Shown here one piece after another: positions 8,701 through 21,328 of a stretch of 23,799 nucleotides of DNA. Source of the stretch: Oehlia diaphana. Taxonomy: Eukaryota > Glomeromycota > Glomeromycetes > Glomerales > Glomeraceae. The notes beneath the pieces were generated by a model. It made no database searches. It was given only the letters and a program-made list of their open reading frames with translations, and was not told the origin of the DNA. The stretch spans positions 70,212 through 94,010 of the forward strand of contig QZLH01000406.1 of assembly GCA_003833135.1 (NCBI GenBank), written 5' to 3'. Made by a program: the position numbers and the translations under genes. Position 1 is the stretch's first letter, and every line of letters begins with the position of its first letter.

Positions 8701-11404
8701 TCTATTATTATTATTAAATTTATTAATAAAATTATTTAACATAATGTATTTTAAAAATTTTAGGAAATTTTTTAATCAAATTGGGCTTAAAAGACCATCC
8801 TACGCTTGAAAAAATTCTTGAATTGGTAACACCTTCAACTGATTCACAAATTCATAGCATAGCTCTTAAATATTTACTTGATAAATTTGATGAAAAATAT
8901 TCTAAAGATTATAAACCAGCTGAAGTTAAAGTAGCATTTTTACCTTGCATGAAACCGAATATTTACTCGAAACCTTTAGAATGTTTTATTAATTCTGATT
9001 GTGAAATAATGAAATTCCAAGTTGTGCATCAAGATTTACGATATCAAGTAGAAAAACTCGGTGTTCTTCGGGATCCTAATCGGGAAATGCTCTTAACTAG
9101 GTTAACTAAAGATCCACCACAAGATAAGGATAATGCAAAGAAAATTTTTGAATATTTAGCATCACAACAATCATGCTTTACAGCTTCCGATTTGAAGATG
9201 CTTGCTAATTCCAAATTTATTCCAGTTAAAAATAGAATTGACAGTCCAAATTATTGTTTTTTTAAAATTCAAGATGAAATGTACGTATTACTCATTCACT
9301 CATTTTATTTATTATTATAGAAGTTTTAAAGAATTATTTTCTATTTTAGGCTAGATGAATTTTATTCGCATGTTGATTTTGGAGAAAAAGCCAACGTCTT
9401 TTTGAGTAAATGTGGTGTTAAAGCTGAACCATCTTATATAGATTATGCTGAATTGCTGACCAATTCTTCAGTTAAATTGTGGAATTTAATTGGAAACGAC
9501 ATAGAAAAATATTTATCTATTTTGAGAAATATTGCTAGTAATATATTATATATAAGAAATAATCCCAAAGATATAATTTCAGCAATGAAAAAAGCACCTG
9601 TCTTGGTGGGCATAACAAAGGAAAAGGAAAATATCGATTCTGAAATAAAAGAAACTATACGTTATCATCTAGTTTCTGCTGAAAATGTTTTTATATGTGA
9701 TGATGAATCATATCGAGATATTTTAAATCCAATAACGGCCCCTGTTGAAAAAATTTTAGAAGATTTTTATAAGGTATTTATTAAATTATATAAATAATTT
9801 TGTAAAAAAAAAAAAAAAAATTATTTGTAATTAATTATTGCACATGACATGAAAGCAGAATGTAAAATTAAAACGATTTGTTATTTACGTTTTTTTTTTA
9901 GAAATTAGGATGTAGATTATTAAGCGAATCTGTAAAAGAAATTTCAATCGCAAAAGGAAATATTAGAGAAACCAAAAAATCTCGACAATTATTAGAATTA
10001 ATCATAGAAAGATCCAGTATATTTTATTTTGAGCAGTCTGAAACAATGATTAAAAGAAGTGAGGAGTATCTTAAAAAATTAAAAGCTAAAGAGATTGATT
10101 ATATAGAAACAACTTATACATTGGATACTATCAAAAAGGTTAAACAAAATAAAGCCGGTATTCTTCAAGATGAAATAATAAATTCATGGGTTCTTTTCAT
10201 ATCATCTAATTCAAACTTTTGTGATATTTCGAAACAAATAATCAAATTTATTTTTAAATCAAAAGATTGGAATAATTGGAAAGAGATTACATCTCTCAAT
10301 ACACTTTTAACAAGTTCTTTAGAAAATTTAAAATTTATGGGAATACCAGTTGATCGTATATTACAACAAAAAAATAATTATCAACATGTTGTTAATCAAA
10401 TGCGAATTGATCAAGGAGATGAATTTAGTTTTACGCTCGATACAGAAGAAATGGAAGAAATGAAATCTCCATCCCCTGTACCTTCCGACAATAAAAATTA
10501 TATATTTGGTAATGCACGTACTATTAATTATGAGAACATGCGAGTTTTAAGAAATTCTTTACATGATGCTGTAAAAGCTTGTTATTCGAGAGATATTGAT
10601 AAGGACGAAGTCGAAGAATATCACAAACCTAACTTTGAAGATATTATGGGTAATCTACCCGGTATTATCCAAAGTTGTTTGAATAATACTAATAAAAACG
10701 ATTACTGTAAAATTGTACCAGGTATTTAATATTTACAATATTTATATAATATTAGCATGCTAATTAAGTTAATTCTAAATTTATATTCTATTATTTATTT
10801 TTGACGTATTTTATTGCTTTTATTAGATAAGGAACTGTACTGTGTTGAAACTTTACAAGAGATTGAAATTTATATTCCTAGAGATCTTAATAAATCAGAA
10901 ATCCTATCACAAGCACATACCGCTTCATTAGATAGATTTATAAACATGTTAAAAGATCTTGTGGATGTATTTGAAATCTCTTTAAAAGATATTAGTATAT
11001 TTTATGATAATAATACAAACACGATTGCATTCAATCGAAACAGAATAATGTTTTTTAATTTTAGATTTTATCTTGGATTACATGATGAAGATTGTAAAAT
11101 TAAACCTACAATTAAAGTCATAACTTATTGGTTCATGATGTTTTGTCATGAAATAGCACATAATTTTGTTAAAAGTCATAATTCTGAACATGAAGTAAGT
11201 AAATGAATAATTTTTATCTATATTTATAAATAATTATTAATATTTAATTATATTATGTGTAAAAATTAATTTTTTTTTTTTTTCAAATAGTATTATTTTT
11301 TATCATTTGTGGAAACTTATATGCCAAATTTTTTGGAATTAATGAAAAAACGTCAATTTCTAATTAGTGGGATAAATGATGGTCGATATGTAAAATTAAA
11401 TTAA
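5584..11404 (+). CDS. Hsp90-like ATPase / DUF3684-type protein with C-terminal HExxH domain, copy 1
   Basis: Rebuilt from 14 exons: 5584-5681, 5808-5854, 5944-6095, 6171-6226, 6311-6440, 6545-6589, 6685-7164, 7236-8297, 8372-8690, 8764-9280, 9350-9773, 9902-10721, 10827-11194, 11291-11404. All introns are GT-AG and every junction keeps frame, giving 1543 residues. The start is fixed by alignment with copy 2. The N-terminus has Hsp90/sacsin-type motifs: ELMQNSDDA (43-51, catalytic-type Glu43) and IGAFGVGF (100-107). The usual DxG box reads NNG. Exons 7-11 carry the DUF3684-like body, including GFSTQQTTGCCSHLAARVIP. Exon 12 includes a Ser/Glu/Asp-rich linker. HEIAH at 1491-1495 with His1501 resembles a zinc-protease site of the WLM/Wss1 spacing. 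Compared with copy 2, exon 7 lacks about 17-20 residues. It is probably an ATP-dependent chaperone or remodeller joined to a peptidase; the substrate is unknown. Structure confident, function inferred. Confidence 0.87.
5708..5767 (+). repeat. 60-base poly-T run in intron 1
   Basis: An uninterrupted run of about 60 T within the first intron of copy 1, between the donor at 5682 and the acceptor at 5806-5807. It is much longer than any polypyrimidine run in the equivalent intron of copy 2. The exact length in an assembly is uncertain. Confidence 0.9.
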
Positions 11405-11510
11405 GAATTGTAAAGATTAGTAAAGTATATTAGTTTTATTTTTATTGATTACTATAGAAGAACATTTGTATTTTATTTTATTTTTATCTATTTTTTTATT
11501 TATTGACTAA

Positions 11511-11516
11511 AATAAA
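11511..11516 (+). terminator. Possible polyadenylation signal of copy 1
   Basis: AATAAA about 107 bases after the stop at 11402-11404, followed by AT-rich sequence. It is the first canonical signal in the 3' flank. Confidence 0.4.
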
Positions 11517-11589
11517 TATTTATATTACGATTATCACGTGTTTAAATTCACAAAAATTTTGTCGGTTTCTAGTACTTTAATAATTTTTC

Positions 11590-11998
11590 TTTTTTTTTTG
11601 AACGGTTAAATAAACTTTATTAAGTATAATAAGATCAAATACGTTCGAAATTACATGTTGGAATTCGGCACTAAGATAAGCACCGTTATCTATTTTAACC
11701 TGGTTGGTTATGTTTTCTGATTTTCCAATTTCACTTGCTCCAATTTCTTCGTATATTCTGTTTCATATTGATGCAATAGACTTTCACGGTCAGTTAACTC
11801 TTTTTCTCGTTTAGATAGGGTCTGTTCGAATAAAACTAACCTGTTAAGAGTATTAGTCCCTCCCGAGATCGCTGCTTTCAGTCGTTGACAATCTTTTTTC
11901 TTTGTGTAATCGGCTACTTCCCGACTCAACAGTTCTTCCACTTCAGGATGAAAACTACTCGCCTCTTCTATTGTTAGTAGATATTTCCGAGTTGTAAG
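11590..11998 (-). pseudogene. Retrocopy-like coiled-coil coding fragment with poly-A end
   Basis: On the minus strand an open frame runs from 11998 to the stop at 11708-11710, with no good ATG; the longest alternative start is a GTG at 11941. It encodes about 96 charged residues ending in a heptad-like Glu/Lys/Leu segment, probably a coiled coil. After the stop comes a 3' untranslated stretch, AATAAA (minus strand, 11616-11621) and, 16 bases later, a run of 10 A (plus-strand T-run 11590-11599). The segment is visibly GC-richer than its flanks. The 5' end is cut off by a stop at 11999-12001. This pattern fits the 3' end of an mRNA or LINE inserted by reverse transcription. A short host gene with an unseen upstream exon is the alternative. 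I do not recognise the protein family. Confidence 0.55.
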
Positions 11999-13430
11999 TT
12001 AATAGAGCGAGGAAGTTGGTTAAACTGTATTGCGTAGATGAATGAAAAGATGAAATAACGAGTTACTCATTTATCCGAAGAGTAATCAATTATTTAGCTA
12101 CAGCTATGTAACTAACCTTATCAATTGTTTATATAGATCTGCAACCAAGTGTTGAAGTTATCAATGCTACATTACATTACATTACAATGGTTCTGGACAT
12201 GCATATGCATGTATTGCCCAGTAAAATTTTTTGGACCAATAATGAAAAATTTTGGATTCATATGATTATTTTTTGCAGTTCAATAATATTCCTTTAAACC
12301 ATTTGCTTGATAATTTGAACACATGTAAGCATTTTATTGATAATGTATATGGTTACATCAAGCAGCAGAAAGAATGTTCAATTATTTTCTTTGAGGAAAT
12401 GATCCTTTATTTAATAGTTATTATCGTTCAGCCCAATAGGATCATGCAGATTTTCATAGACCGATATTTTATTAGGCATAGCAATTACACATGATTGATA
12501 TAATAAAGTGGAGTAAAAAATATGGTGGAAATAAACATTTTGTAGGAAAAGTTTAAATAGAGCTAATAAAGTGGATTAAAAATAGCATAAAAATGAAATT
12601 TATAGAAAGTTAAATAAAGATTATTTATGATGTTATTAAATTAATGCATGATCAAAAACGTCAGAACGATAACACCATTATTGGATGCAGGGCTAATCGG
12701 TCCTGTAACCGATATAGCTACTCCTCCATCCAATAACTATTTATTAATATGTGAGGATTCGTATATACCGACTAATCTATTTTTAAAAGTAAACAGAACG
12801 TATTTATCATTACGAACCCTTTTAATATTGAAGAAAAAAAATAAAATTATATTGCGTTTCACAGAGTCTTAGTAACCCCCCTATCTACGTAACTCAGCCC
12901 CTGATTTCGATGTAACACAATTATAATTTTGGCTCAATATAGAATTCGTTTGAATGTAATCATTGAAAGTTAAACTTCTTTCCTTGCTATAATAATCGTT
13001 TCATTTATTCGTACTGTACACAAGAAATTCTATAAAGAATGTTTACTTTTTATGCCAAAATTTTTTATTTACAAATAAAACAAATATAATCGTTCTGATT
13101 ATTATCCTTCATAAAAAATATAGCGCTTTTTTAAAACTATTAGTAAAATTGTAACAAAAGATTTATAAAATACTTTATTTAATATGTATTTATAATAGAA
13201 AAAAAACTACTTTAGAATAAGGTACGTTAAAATTTTGACGCAGTGAAAGGATTTTTAATCTAACCTTAAATGTCGAGATAATGAAAAAAATTAACAAATC
13301 GGATATTTTTAATCGTCTTGAAAATCATGCTTTTGAAAGTATTTTTTGGTCATTGTCGGTTGATACTTTTTCCCTTTTTGAATATTAAACTGGTTTTTAA
13401 ACCGGATTAATTTTTGTTTCTGACAAATCA
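11999..13430. other. Intergenic region between the tandem genes
   Basis: No gene that I can support. It holds a short ATTAC repeat (about 12168-12186), a perfect 16-base palindrome of ATGCAT type (12197-12212), and two short frames (12252-12494 and 12648-12872) of unremarkable composition. The first is preceded by an intron-acceptor-like TTTTTTGCAG, so a remnant exon is possible. From about 13200 the sequence is presumably promoter of copy 2. Confidence 0.45.
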
Positions 13431-13438
13431 TATAAATA
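13431..13438 (+). promoter_or_regulatory. TATA box of second large gene
   Basis: TATAAATA lies 53-60 bases before the ATG at 13491, followed by an A-run and a pyrimidine-rich stretch (CTCCCTTTCCTTCACC). It is identical to the octamer upstream of the secreted repeat-protein gene. Confidence 0.55.
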
Positions 13439-13490
13439 GACCGGAAAAAAAAAATCTCCCTTTCCTTCACCTTTTCACATACCATTTATA

Positions 13491-16400
13491 ATGTTTTTGG
13501 ACGCTTTTAGGGATAATATTCTTTCTAATTCTGAAGGTGAACTTGTTGAAATCAATCAAAGATGTTTAATCGATAAAATTTTGGCTCGGTAAGGCCTCTT
13601 AAATGTTAATTTTCCAACTATAAGTTTGTAAATTTTTATTTCTTTAAAATAATAAAAAAATCTTTAATTAGTTACTCTTCCGAATTTGTTATATATCGGG
13701 AATTAATGCAGAATTCTGGTAAAAACTTTACAATACATTTTACTTATGTATGATATAAAAATTATTAATCATCGTATTAAATAAATTTAAAGATGATGCG
13801 AAATCATCAAGTATCCAAATTATATTTGAAACCAATAATAATGTAGTTACGCGAATTTTATTCAAAAACAATGGAATTTATTTTAGACCCGAGGATTGGA
13901 ATCGATTAAAGAAAATTGCTGAAGGAAATCCAGATGAGCAAAAAGTGAGTTTAATTTAAGGAATTTGCCTGCGCCGCATTAATTGATTATTGTATCTAAT
14001 ATCGTAAAGAATGATAAAAAAAAAAAATTTCGTTAACCAGTTAGTTTATTTATAACAGATAGGAGCTTTTGGTGTAGGATTTTATTCATTGTTTTCAGTC
14101 TGTGATAATCCATTGTAGGTTATTATAAATGGCTTCACTCATTGCTTTTTCATTAAAATTCTACTGTTAATAAACATTTATTTGATAGCGTTTCGTCTGG
14201 AGGGCAGGGAATGGCTTTCTATTGGCGTGGAAATCAGTTATTTACAAAGCAGGGTAAAAATAAATCAACTGACGATTGGACAACATTTTTGATGGATGTG
14301 AAAGATCCTATAGAGGTAAAATTAAAATTATATACACACATAATTTATACTTTATTTAAATTTTAACGTGCTAATTTTTTTTTTTTTTTTTTGCATTTCA
14401 ATTAGATTCCAAATATTGATAAGTTCTCACGGTTCCTGGCCAATTCATTAGTAAGCTAGCTTATTTTTAATGTTTTGGTGTAAATGACTAAAATGAGTAT
14501 TTATAGTTTATTTACTTGCATAAATATAATTTTTTTTTTAAATCAATTAACAATAGGGATTTACGGAAAGCCTTCAAAATATATCTGTACTTTTTAATGA
14601 TACGTTAGTAATACGACTATCAAAGAAATTACAAATACCGGAACCGTTAAGAATCACATCTGAGTTCAATACGTATTCTCCACAAAGGATGTTTCAACTA
14701 ACTTCAATAAATGTTGGACGCGTCCAACTTGACGTTGAAAGATTAATTGTCCCAACAAATTTTAATGTAAGACAATTGCATTTGATTAATTATCAAACGG
14801 AAAAGGCTTCCATATTCCTTAAAACTGCTAATGGAGATTTGGATGTTAGAGTCAGCAACGAGTTCTCTTTGAAAATGGAACAAATTACTAAAAAGAAGCC
14901 ACCAAGAAAAACATCAATTCAAATGATTTTTACTGGATTCAATGAACACAATTTATCCAGTGATTCTGATGAAAATATTTCACCGGTCTTTAAAGATTTA
15001 CTTCAATATCCGGAGCAAGGAAAAATTTATATTGGTTTCTCGACTGATCAAACTACTGGATGTTGTTCTCACTTAGCAGCTCGTGTCATTCCTACTGTAT
15101 GTGCACTTTTGATATTTGAATTATAATATCATTTTATTTTTTTAGTTAATTAAATTTATTTTTCTAGATGGAACGAGTATCAATCGATATGGCCAATGAA
15201 ACTTTGGCCAAATACAACAGTGAGTTGCTATATTTATCAGGAACATTGTGTAGAATTTTATACGAAGATGAAATGGATCAGATAAAAGGATCATATAATG
15301 GTGCTAATGTTGAACATGATCGTACATTGTTGGAAAAACGGGCAGCACATGTTTTAACGCACTTTACTTACCATCCAAGCACACCAAATTCACAAATTGG
15401 CAAAATATTGGAATCTCAATTTTTCGATTGTACAAGAAAAAATTTGTCAATTTTATCTACAAATGGCGTCCTTCCAATATCTGATGTTTGCATACCTGAT
15501 CCAAAAATGATGGGATTTATTAAAAATGTTCCAGTTGTTCCGACGAATATATTTGAGCGATGCAATTTATTTTTCATAAAAGCAAAAAGTACGTTGAATC
15601 TTATAAGAGATTTGAATTTTCAGGATGTTCTACATGAACTAAGGAACCGAATATTTTCTGAAAATGAAATAATTGAGCTTTTGAAATGGTTTGTTTCTTA
15701 CAGGTCAAGTGGAAATATTGTTAGTACATCAGAACTTGATCAATTCATGGGACTTACACGTATTGGTAATTTCTTTCGAACTTTGAAAACAATTCGTCAT
15801 TATTTGAACCCAGGAATAATTCCGACAGATATGGATGTTCCAAATGATGTAATGCCATATACTATTTCCAAAACTTTACTGACTCAGGATCTTAAAAAAT
15901 GGTTTGGATGGTCAGAATTAACTTTGGTTATTTGGGCAAAGTTTATTGTTAACAGACCCAATTTAGAAAATGATCTTACATTTGCTCGGAAAGTTCTTCA
16001 AATTTTGGCAAGAAATTTAAATAATACTTCAAGGGATAATAAAGAAATCATTCGTCAGTTATTTGTTCAAAAAAGATGCATTCCAACTAAATTTGGATTG
16101 AAACTTCCAAATGAAGCTTATTTTCAAAATGTCACTATATTTCCTGATTTACCTACGATTGATTTTCAAAAACCTTTGAGTGTTCAGAGTTTAATGGAAC
16201 TATTGGGAGTACGAAAGGTAATAAACTTTCTTATTTATTCTTAATAATACTATGATAAAATAAAGTTATATAACATATCTTGAATTATATACTTAGGTTG
16301 TTGAATTAAAACTCGTTTTTGATCGCCTTGATCGAGGAAATTGGGATCATATGCAACTTATAACATATTTAGCTTCAATGTCAAGTGATCTTAAAGCGGA

Positions 16401-19400
16401 TGAAATAAGAATATTAAAGAGTAAACCTATCTGGCCTAAAGAAAATTTAGAGGGTTCACAATTGGCGCAAATTCAACGGGTTGTTACCAGTAATTTACAT
16501 GTTCCTTCATCACTAAATCGTGAATTTGGTTTACCTATAATTGATTGGAAAGGAAGATGGTCCTCTAGCACACAAGAAGGTAAGTTTATAATCTGATTTT
16601 GTTTATTATATTGTATTGATAATATTAACACTTTAAAACTATAGGAACGTTTTTAATAATGTTGGGTTTGCGAGAATATCCTACACTTAAAACCATTCTT
16701 GAACTAGCAGCACCTCCAACGCATCCCAAAATTCGTAGTAAAGCTTTTGAATATTTTATTGATAATTTTGATAAAAATTATCTTAAAGAATATAGCCCAG
16801 CTACAGTTAATAATGCATTTTTGCCTTGTTCGGTTCAAAATACTTATGCAAAACCTTCAGAATGCTTTATTAATCTTGAATGCAAGATAATGAATTTCAA
16901 AGTTATTCGTCAAGATTTACGTTATCGAGTAGAAAAACTGGGTGTTCATCAAGATCCTAGCCGTGAAACACTTATTAATGAGTTAAAGAAGCTCTCAAGA
17001 CATGAGCGATATGGAGATGATGCAAAGAAAATTTTTGAATATTTAGCATCACGGAAGAAAGATTTCATTCGTTCTGATTTTGATCAGCTTGCCGAGTTTT
17101 ATTTCATACCACTCCGGAATAAAACAAAGCCTAATGAAATTTTTCTTTTCAATCCACGCAGTGTTTACTTTGAAGTTCAAGAAGGGTAAATATTCCTTCA
17201 TATATAATTTTTTTATTTTTGTTACAAATATATATGTATACATAATATTCTGATCTATTTTTCCTTACAAAATATTTATCTTAGTATATGTGAATTTTTT
17301 CCATGCATTGACTTTGGGGAAAGAGCCAATGCATTTTTGAGTGCATGTGGCGTTAAAGAACGACCGTCTCCAGTAGATTTGGCTAGACTACTTGTGGAAT
17401 CATCAACTAAACTTTGGGGATTAATTAAAGGCAATAGAGAAATATATTCAAATATTTTAAGAATTATTGCTATCGATTTTAAAACTTTTAGAAACATAGC
17501 CGATGAACCAAGTTTGATAGCAAGAATGAAGGGAGCATTTATCTTGTTAGCTATAAAAAAAGAACGTCAAGAACGTCGCACAAATTCAGGAGATGGCAAT
17601 AATGATGGAATTGACTGTTATTACTTATCTTCGACGAATAAAATTTTTATAAATGATAATAAAATATATCAGAGAGTTTTTAATCCATTAACAGCTCCTG
17701 AGGAAAATTTGTTAGAACGTTTATACAAGGTATGGTTATTATGATTTATGTATAACATGATATTGTGGAATGCGAGCATTAGACGATAGAATAGCTAATA
17801 ATCAAACATTATTATTATTATTTTTTTATCAGGAACTAGGATGTAGGTCATTACAAGATTCTGTAAAAGAAACTTCAACTCCAAGTGGGATTAAAGAAAC
17901 CAATAAATCTAAACAATTACAAAATGAAATTATGGAAAGATCAAGTTTATTTTATCATGAATACAAAGAACACGATATTAAAAGAGATGAAAAATGGCTT
18001 GAAAAACTAAAAGTTAGAGAGGTTGATTACATAGAAACAATTTATGTATTAGAAAATGACGAAAAGAAAGAACGTACTGACACCCTCATTCTTCAAGATG
18101 CTGGAATGGATTCATGGACTCTTTATATATCATCTAGTTCGAATTTACTCGATGTTTCAAAACATATCGTTAAGGATATTTACAAAGTATCTAATTGGAA
18201 AGATGTTGGTTATTTCAATATGCTACTAACTTCACCTTTATTAGTTTTGAAAGAAATGGGATATCCAGTTGATCGTATCTTGCAACAGCGCAAATTACAA
18301 AATATAGCAGTTCAATTAGAAAATGAGGTTAAATCCGATAATAATGGAACATCAGCAAATCAAAATCATGATAATTATAATAATTTTAATTCATTATTTT
18401 CTAATAATAACTCTCGACCACGACAATCAATAGGAACAAATTCAGCTCATGATTATAATTTCGGATCCGTTTTAAATGGTATATCAAAAAATAAGGACAC
18501 AAATTATGAAAAATATAAGAAATCATATATTCCTAATCTTAAAACGAACGATATATCAGTAAATATTACTACTACAACAAATATGACACCAACAATAACT
18601 TCTGAAACTACTCAAATTTTACAAAATCAGTTACAAAATGCTGTAGAAGCTTGTCGTTCTAATGCAGGAGTTATCATTAATCAAAAACGTAGTACCGAAA
18701 TTGACAATGTAAACGAAGGAAGTCAAATAAATCATTGCGAGGTCATACCTGGTAAATTATATTAATAATATTCGCGTATTACATATATTCTATTTTTGAT
18801 ATTAATTTGATTTGTTTCATTTATTTTTTAGTTTATTCATTATCCCATATTAAAACTAAACAAGAAATTAAATTTTATCTTCCTAAAATTCGGCCAATGT
18901 TTCCTCAATTATATGATGAAGCTTCATTAAACCGGTTTGTTAATTTGTTAAGAGATCTGGCAAGTGTTTTTGGGCTTTCGGCGGCAACTATTCATATTTT
19001 TTATGATGACAATGCAAGTTCAATCGCATTTAATAATAATGGAGAATTGTTTTTCAATCTAAAAGTTTACACTATATTACATGATGAAGAATGTAAGATT
19101 AAACCAACAATTTATGCTATGGCATATTGGTTTATGACATTATGTCATGAATTAGCACATAATATTATTCTATCTCATAATTCTGGACATGAAGTAAGTA
19201 TTATTTATTATGATTATAAAATTTGCTTGCTTTATATGACTTATATATGAATCTAATTATTATTATTATTATGATTTTATTTGATAGTATTATTTCTCAT
19301 CATTTGCAGAAATTTATATGTCAAATTTCTTAGCATTAATAGAAAAACAAGGTATTGCTTTTAAACATAATAACGTTCAACTAAATTTCAGTCAGATTAG

Positions 19401-19425
19401 TTTTAACAATTCTGGCTGGTATTAA
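13491..19425 (+). CDS. Hsp90-like ATPase / DUF3684-type protein with C-terminal HExxH domain, copy 2
   Basis: Rebuilt from 14 exons: 13491-13588, 13672-13718, 13793-13944, 14059-14114, 14189-14315, 14406-14450, 14557-15096, 15168-16217, 16297-16579, 16645-17185, 17285-17729, 17833-18751, 18832-19193, 19288-19425. This gives 1600 residues with no internal stop. Introns match copy 1 in position and phase. The ATPase motifs are ELMQNSDDA (43-51) and IGAFGVGF (100-107); the DxG box again reads NNG. The conserved GFSTDQTTGCCSHLAARVIP segment closes exon 7. The exon 12 linker (within residues 1129-1434) is longer than in copy 1 and rich in Asn, Ser and Thr, probably disordered. The C-terminus has HELAH (1540-1544) with His1550 at the spacing of a third zinc ligand, then a conserved HNSGHEYYF stretch. 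The last 20-25 residues differ entirely from copy 1. No signal peptide or membrane segment is evident, so it is probably intracellular. Family known; activity inferred. Confidence 0.88.
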
Positions 19426-21328
19426 AAAATAATTGGTTTATTTTTTTTCATAAATTAAGTTTATATCTTTTGTAAGTTTGATATTATTTTAACATCATAA
19501 ATATTTGTATTTATTTTAAAGTAAAAGTTGATCTAGTAAATAAATATAACTTATTTGAAGTTCAATATAGTGAATTTACAATATGAATAAGTACAAACAT
19601 AATTAATTTTTCGGAATGAAGCGATGAATTATATGGGGACTCGAAAATATAAAGGTTATATATAAAGGTTACCGATAAAGTGGTAAAGTTATTATAAAAA
19701 AAATCATAAATTGTCATTTAGTCGGATAATATTATTATAAGGTTAGTTGTTCAATGGGTAATGATCTTATGATTTATTTTTGAGGTTGTTACTATAGCGG
19801 ATAAAGATGATGGAAAAAAAATTGATAAATTTTATGTATACATAAATTTGTTAATTTGTTAGAAGAAACTTAACAATTTATTATTATTTTTTTTTAATTT
19901 AATTTGTGAATGTTAAGATTCATATTACAGTACTAGTATAGCTTAGAATCATCTTTATAAATTTTACTCATAAGAATTTTTATATACATATTTTTTTTAT
20001 TCTATGATACAATAACTAAATATTATAAAATCTTAATTTATATGCTGAAGTACTTCGTAATTTTACTACAAAATATTATTGCGTCATATAAAGGTTACAA
20101 AGTACTTTCATGTATTCCTGATGAAAGTAATTTTAAAAATGAAGATAATAGTTTTATAAAATCAACAAGTCATTTGTAATATTCTATAATTTTAAATTTC
20201 AGCATATATTAAAGATATTAAAAATATATTTTATATATCCATTAAACATATTGTAATTATATCATATACACTGAAATATTTCAACAATATGTTTGAATAT
20301 ACAATATGGTGGCCTAAATGACCCGGCCAGTTTATTTTGCCAAAATTACACAAATCATTACATGTTGACATGATTTAAAAAACATATGATTTTGTATTAA
20401 TATTGGCAATAAATAAATTTCCATACTTCAATTCCTTCATGTCATTTCAGAATTTTTTTTTGAAATATGGAACCATTTACTGCATGAATTTTTACCAATT
20501 ACACGACAAAAAATTTATAAGATTAAAAATATTGTAATTAAGTCAATATAGATAGACAATCATGAATTTACCACCATCTGAATCGTCTCAATGAGGCGAA
20601 TTCGATGAGCCAAAAATTATGAAAATCAAATTATCAAAAACAAAAGATATTATAGAAAATGTATAAATTTAATGTTTAGACTTTAAAAGAGTCAAATATA
20701 ATAAATCTAAAATCATGAAAATCCAATAACTAATTGATTTTTCAAATTTAAATTATATGAACTTACAAAGCTTCAAAACTTGTATAATAATTACATTTGC
20801 ATAGACCTATAATTATAATAATCAGGAAGAGAAAGTTTAACTGAATTATACCTGATGCCTTTGTATCCTTATAAATAAAAGTAAATTAAGTAAAAATGGT
20901 TTGCTTTTTATTATATAGTTATGTATTATTGATTTGACGTGACTATTCGATGCAATTTTTATAATAAACTCTTGCCAACATCCAAAATTTTATTATTATG
21001 CCAAATTGCCAATACATAGTAATATGAGATAACAGACCAAAATACCATTATGTAAAATCTACACGAACTTAAGAGTATAATTGACAATGCAAGCTATATA
21101 ATTGTTGCTTAGACGCTACTATTTTGAATTCTTTATCAATTTCCCTTTTATAATATATATATATAATGTATATCATAGCTTATTGTAATAAAACTAATAT
21201 TGATTTTACTACTCAAAGTGTAATAACTTTCTCACGAATAAAAATTTTATGGACATGAAAGGACAAATAATTATATGAAAATTAAAAAAAACTTTACAAA
21301 CTTGAGTGATTGAGTCTCTCTTTATTAA
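19426..21328. other. AT-rich intergenic region downstream of copy 2
   Basis: No supportable gene. AT-rich throughout, with many stops. A small less AT-rich patch near 20570-20615 has an imperfect inverted pair (GAATCGTCTC / GAGGCGAATTC), and another patch lies near 20308-20335. Either could be a transposon remnant, but I cannot assign them. Confidence 0.5.
19539..19544 (+). terminator. Possible polyadenylation signal of copy 2
   Basis: AATAAA 114 bases after the stop at 19423-19425, a distance like that seen for copy 1 (107 bases), which gives the pair modest mutual support. Confidence 0.4.

Noticed and set aside
12252..12494. 80-codon frame in the spacer
   Set aside because: It starts only at a TTG, has no recognisable domain, and the acceptor-like TTTTTTGCAG upstream has no matching donor exon that I can find.
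12648..12872. 74-codon frame in the spacer
   Set aside because: Low-information composition, no promoter or splice support, no family resemblance.
17049..17497. Two minus-strand frames inside the second large gene
   Set aside because: Antisense to well-conserved exons 10 and 11, with no conservation of their own.
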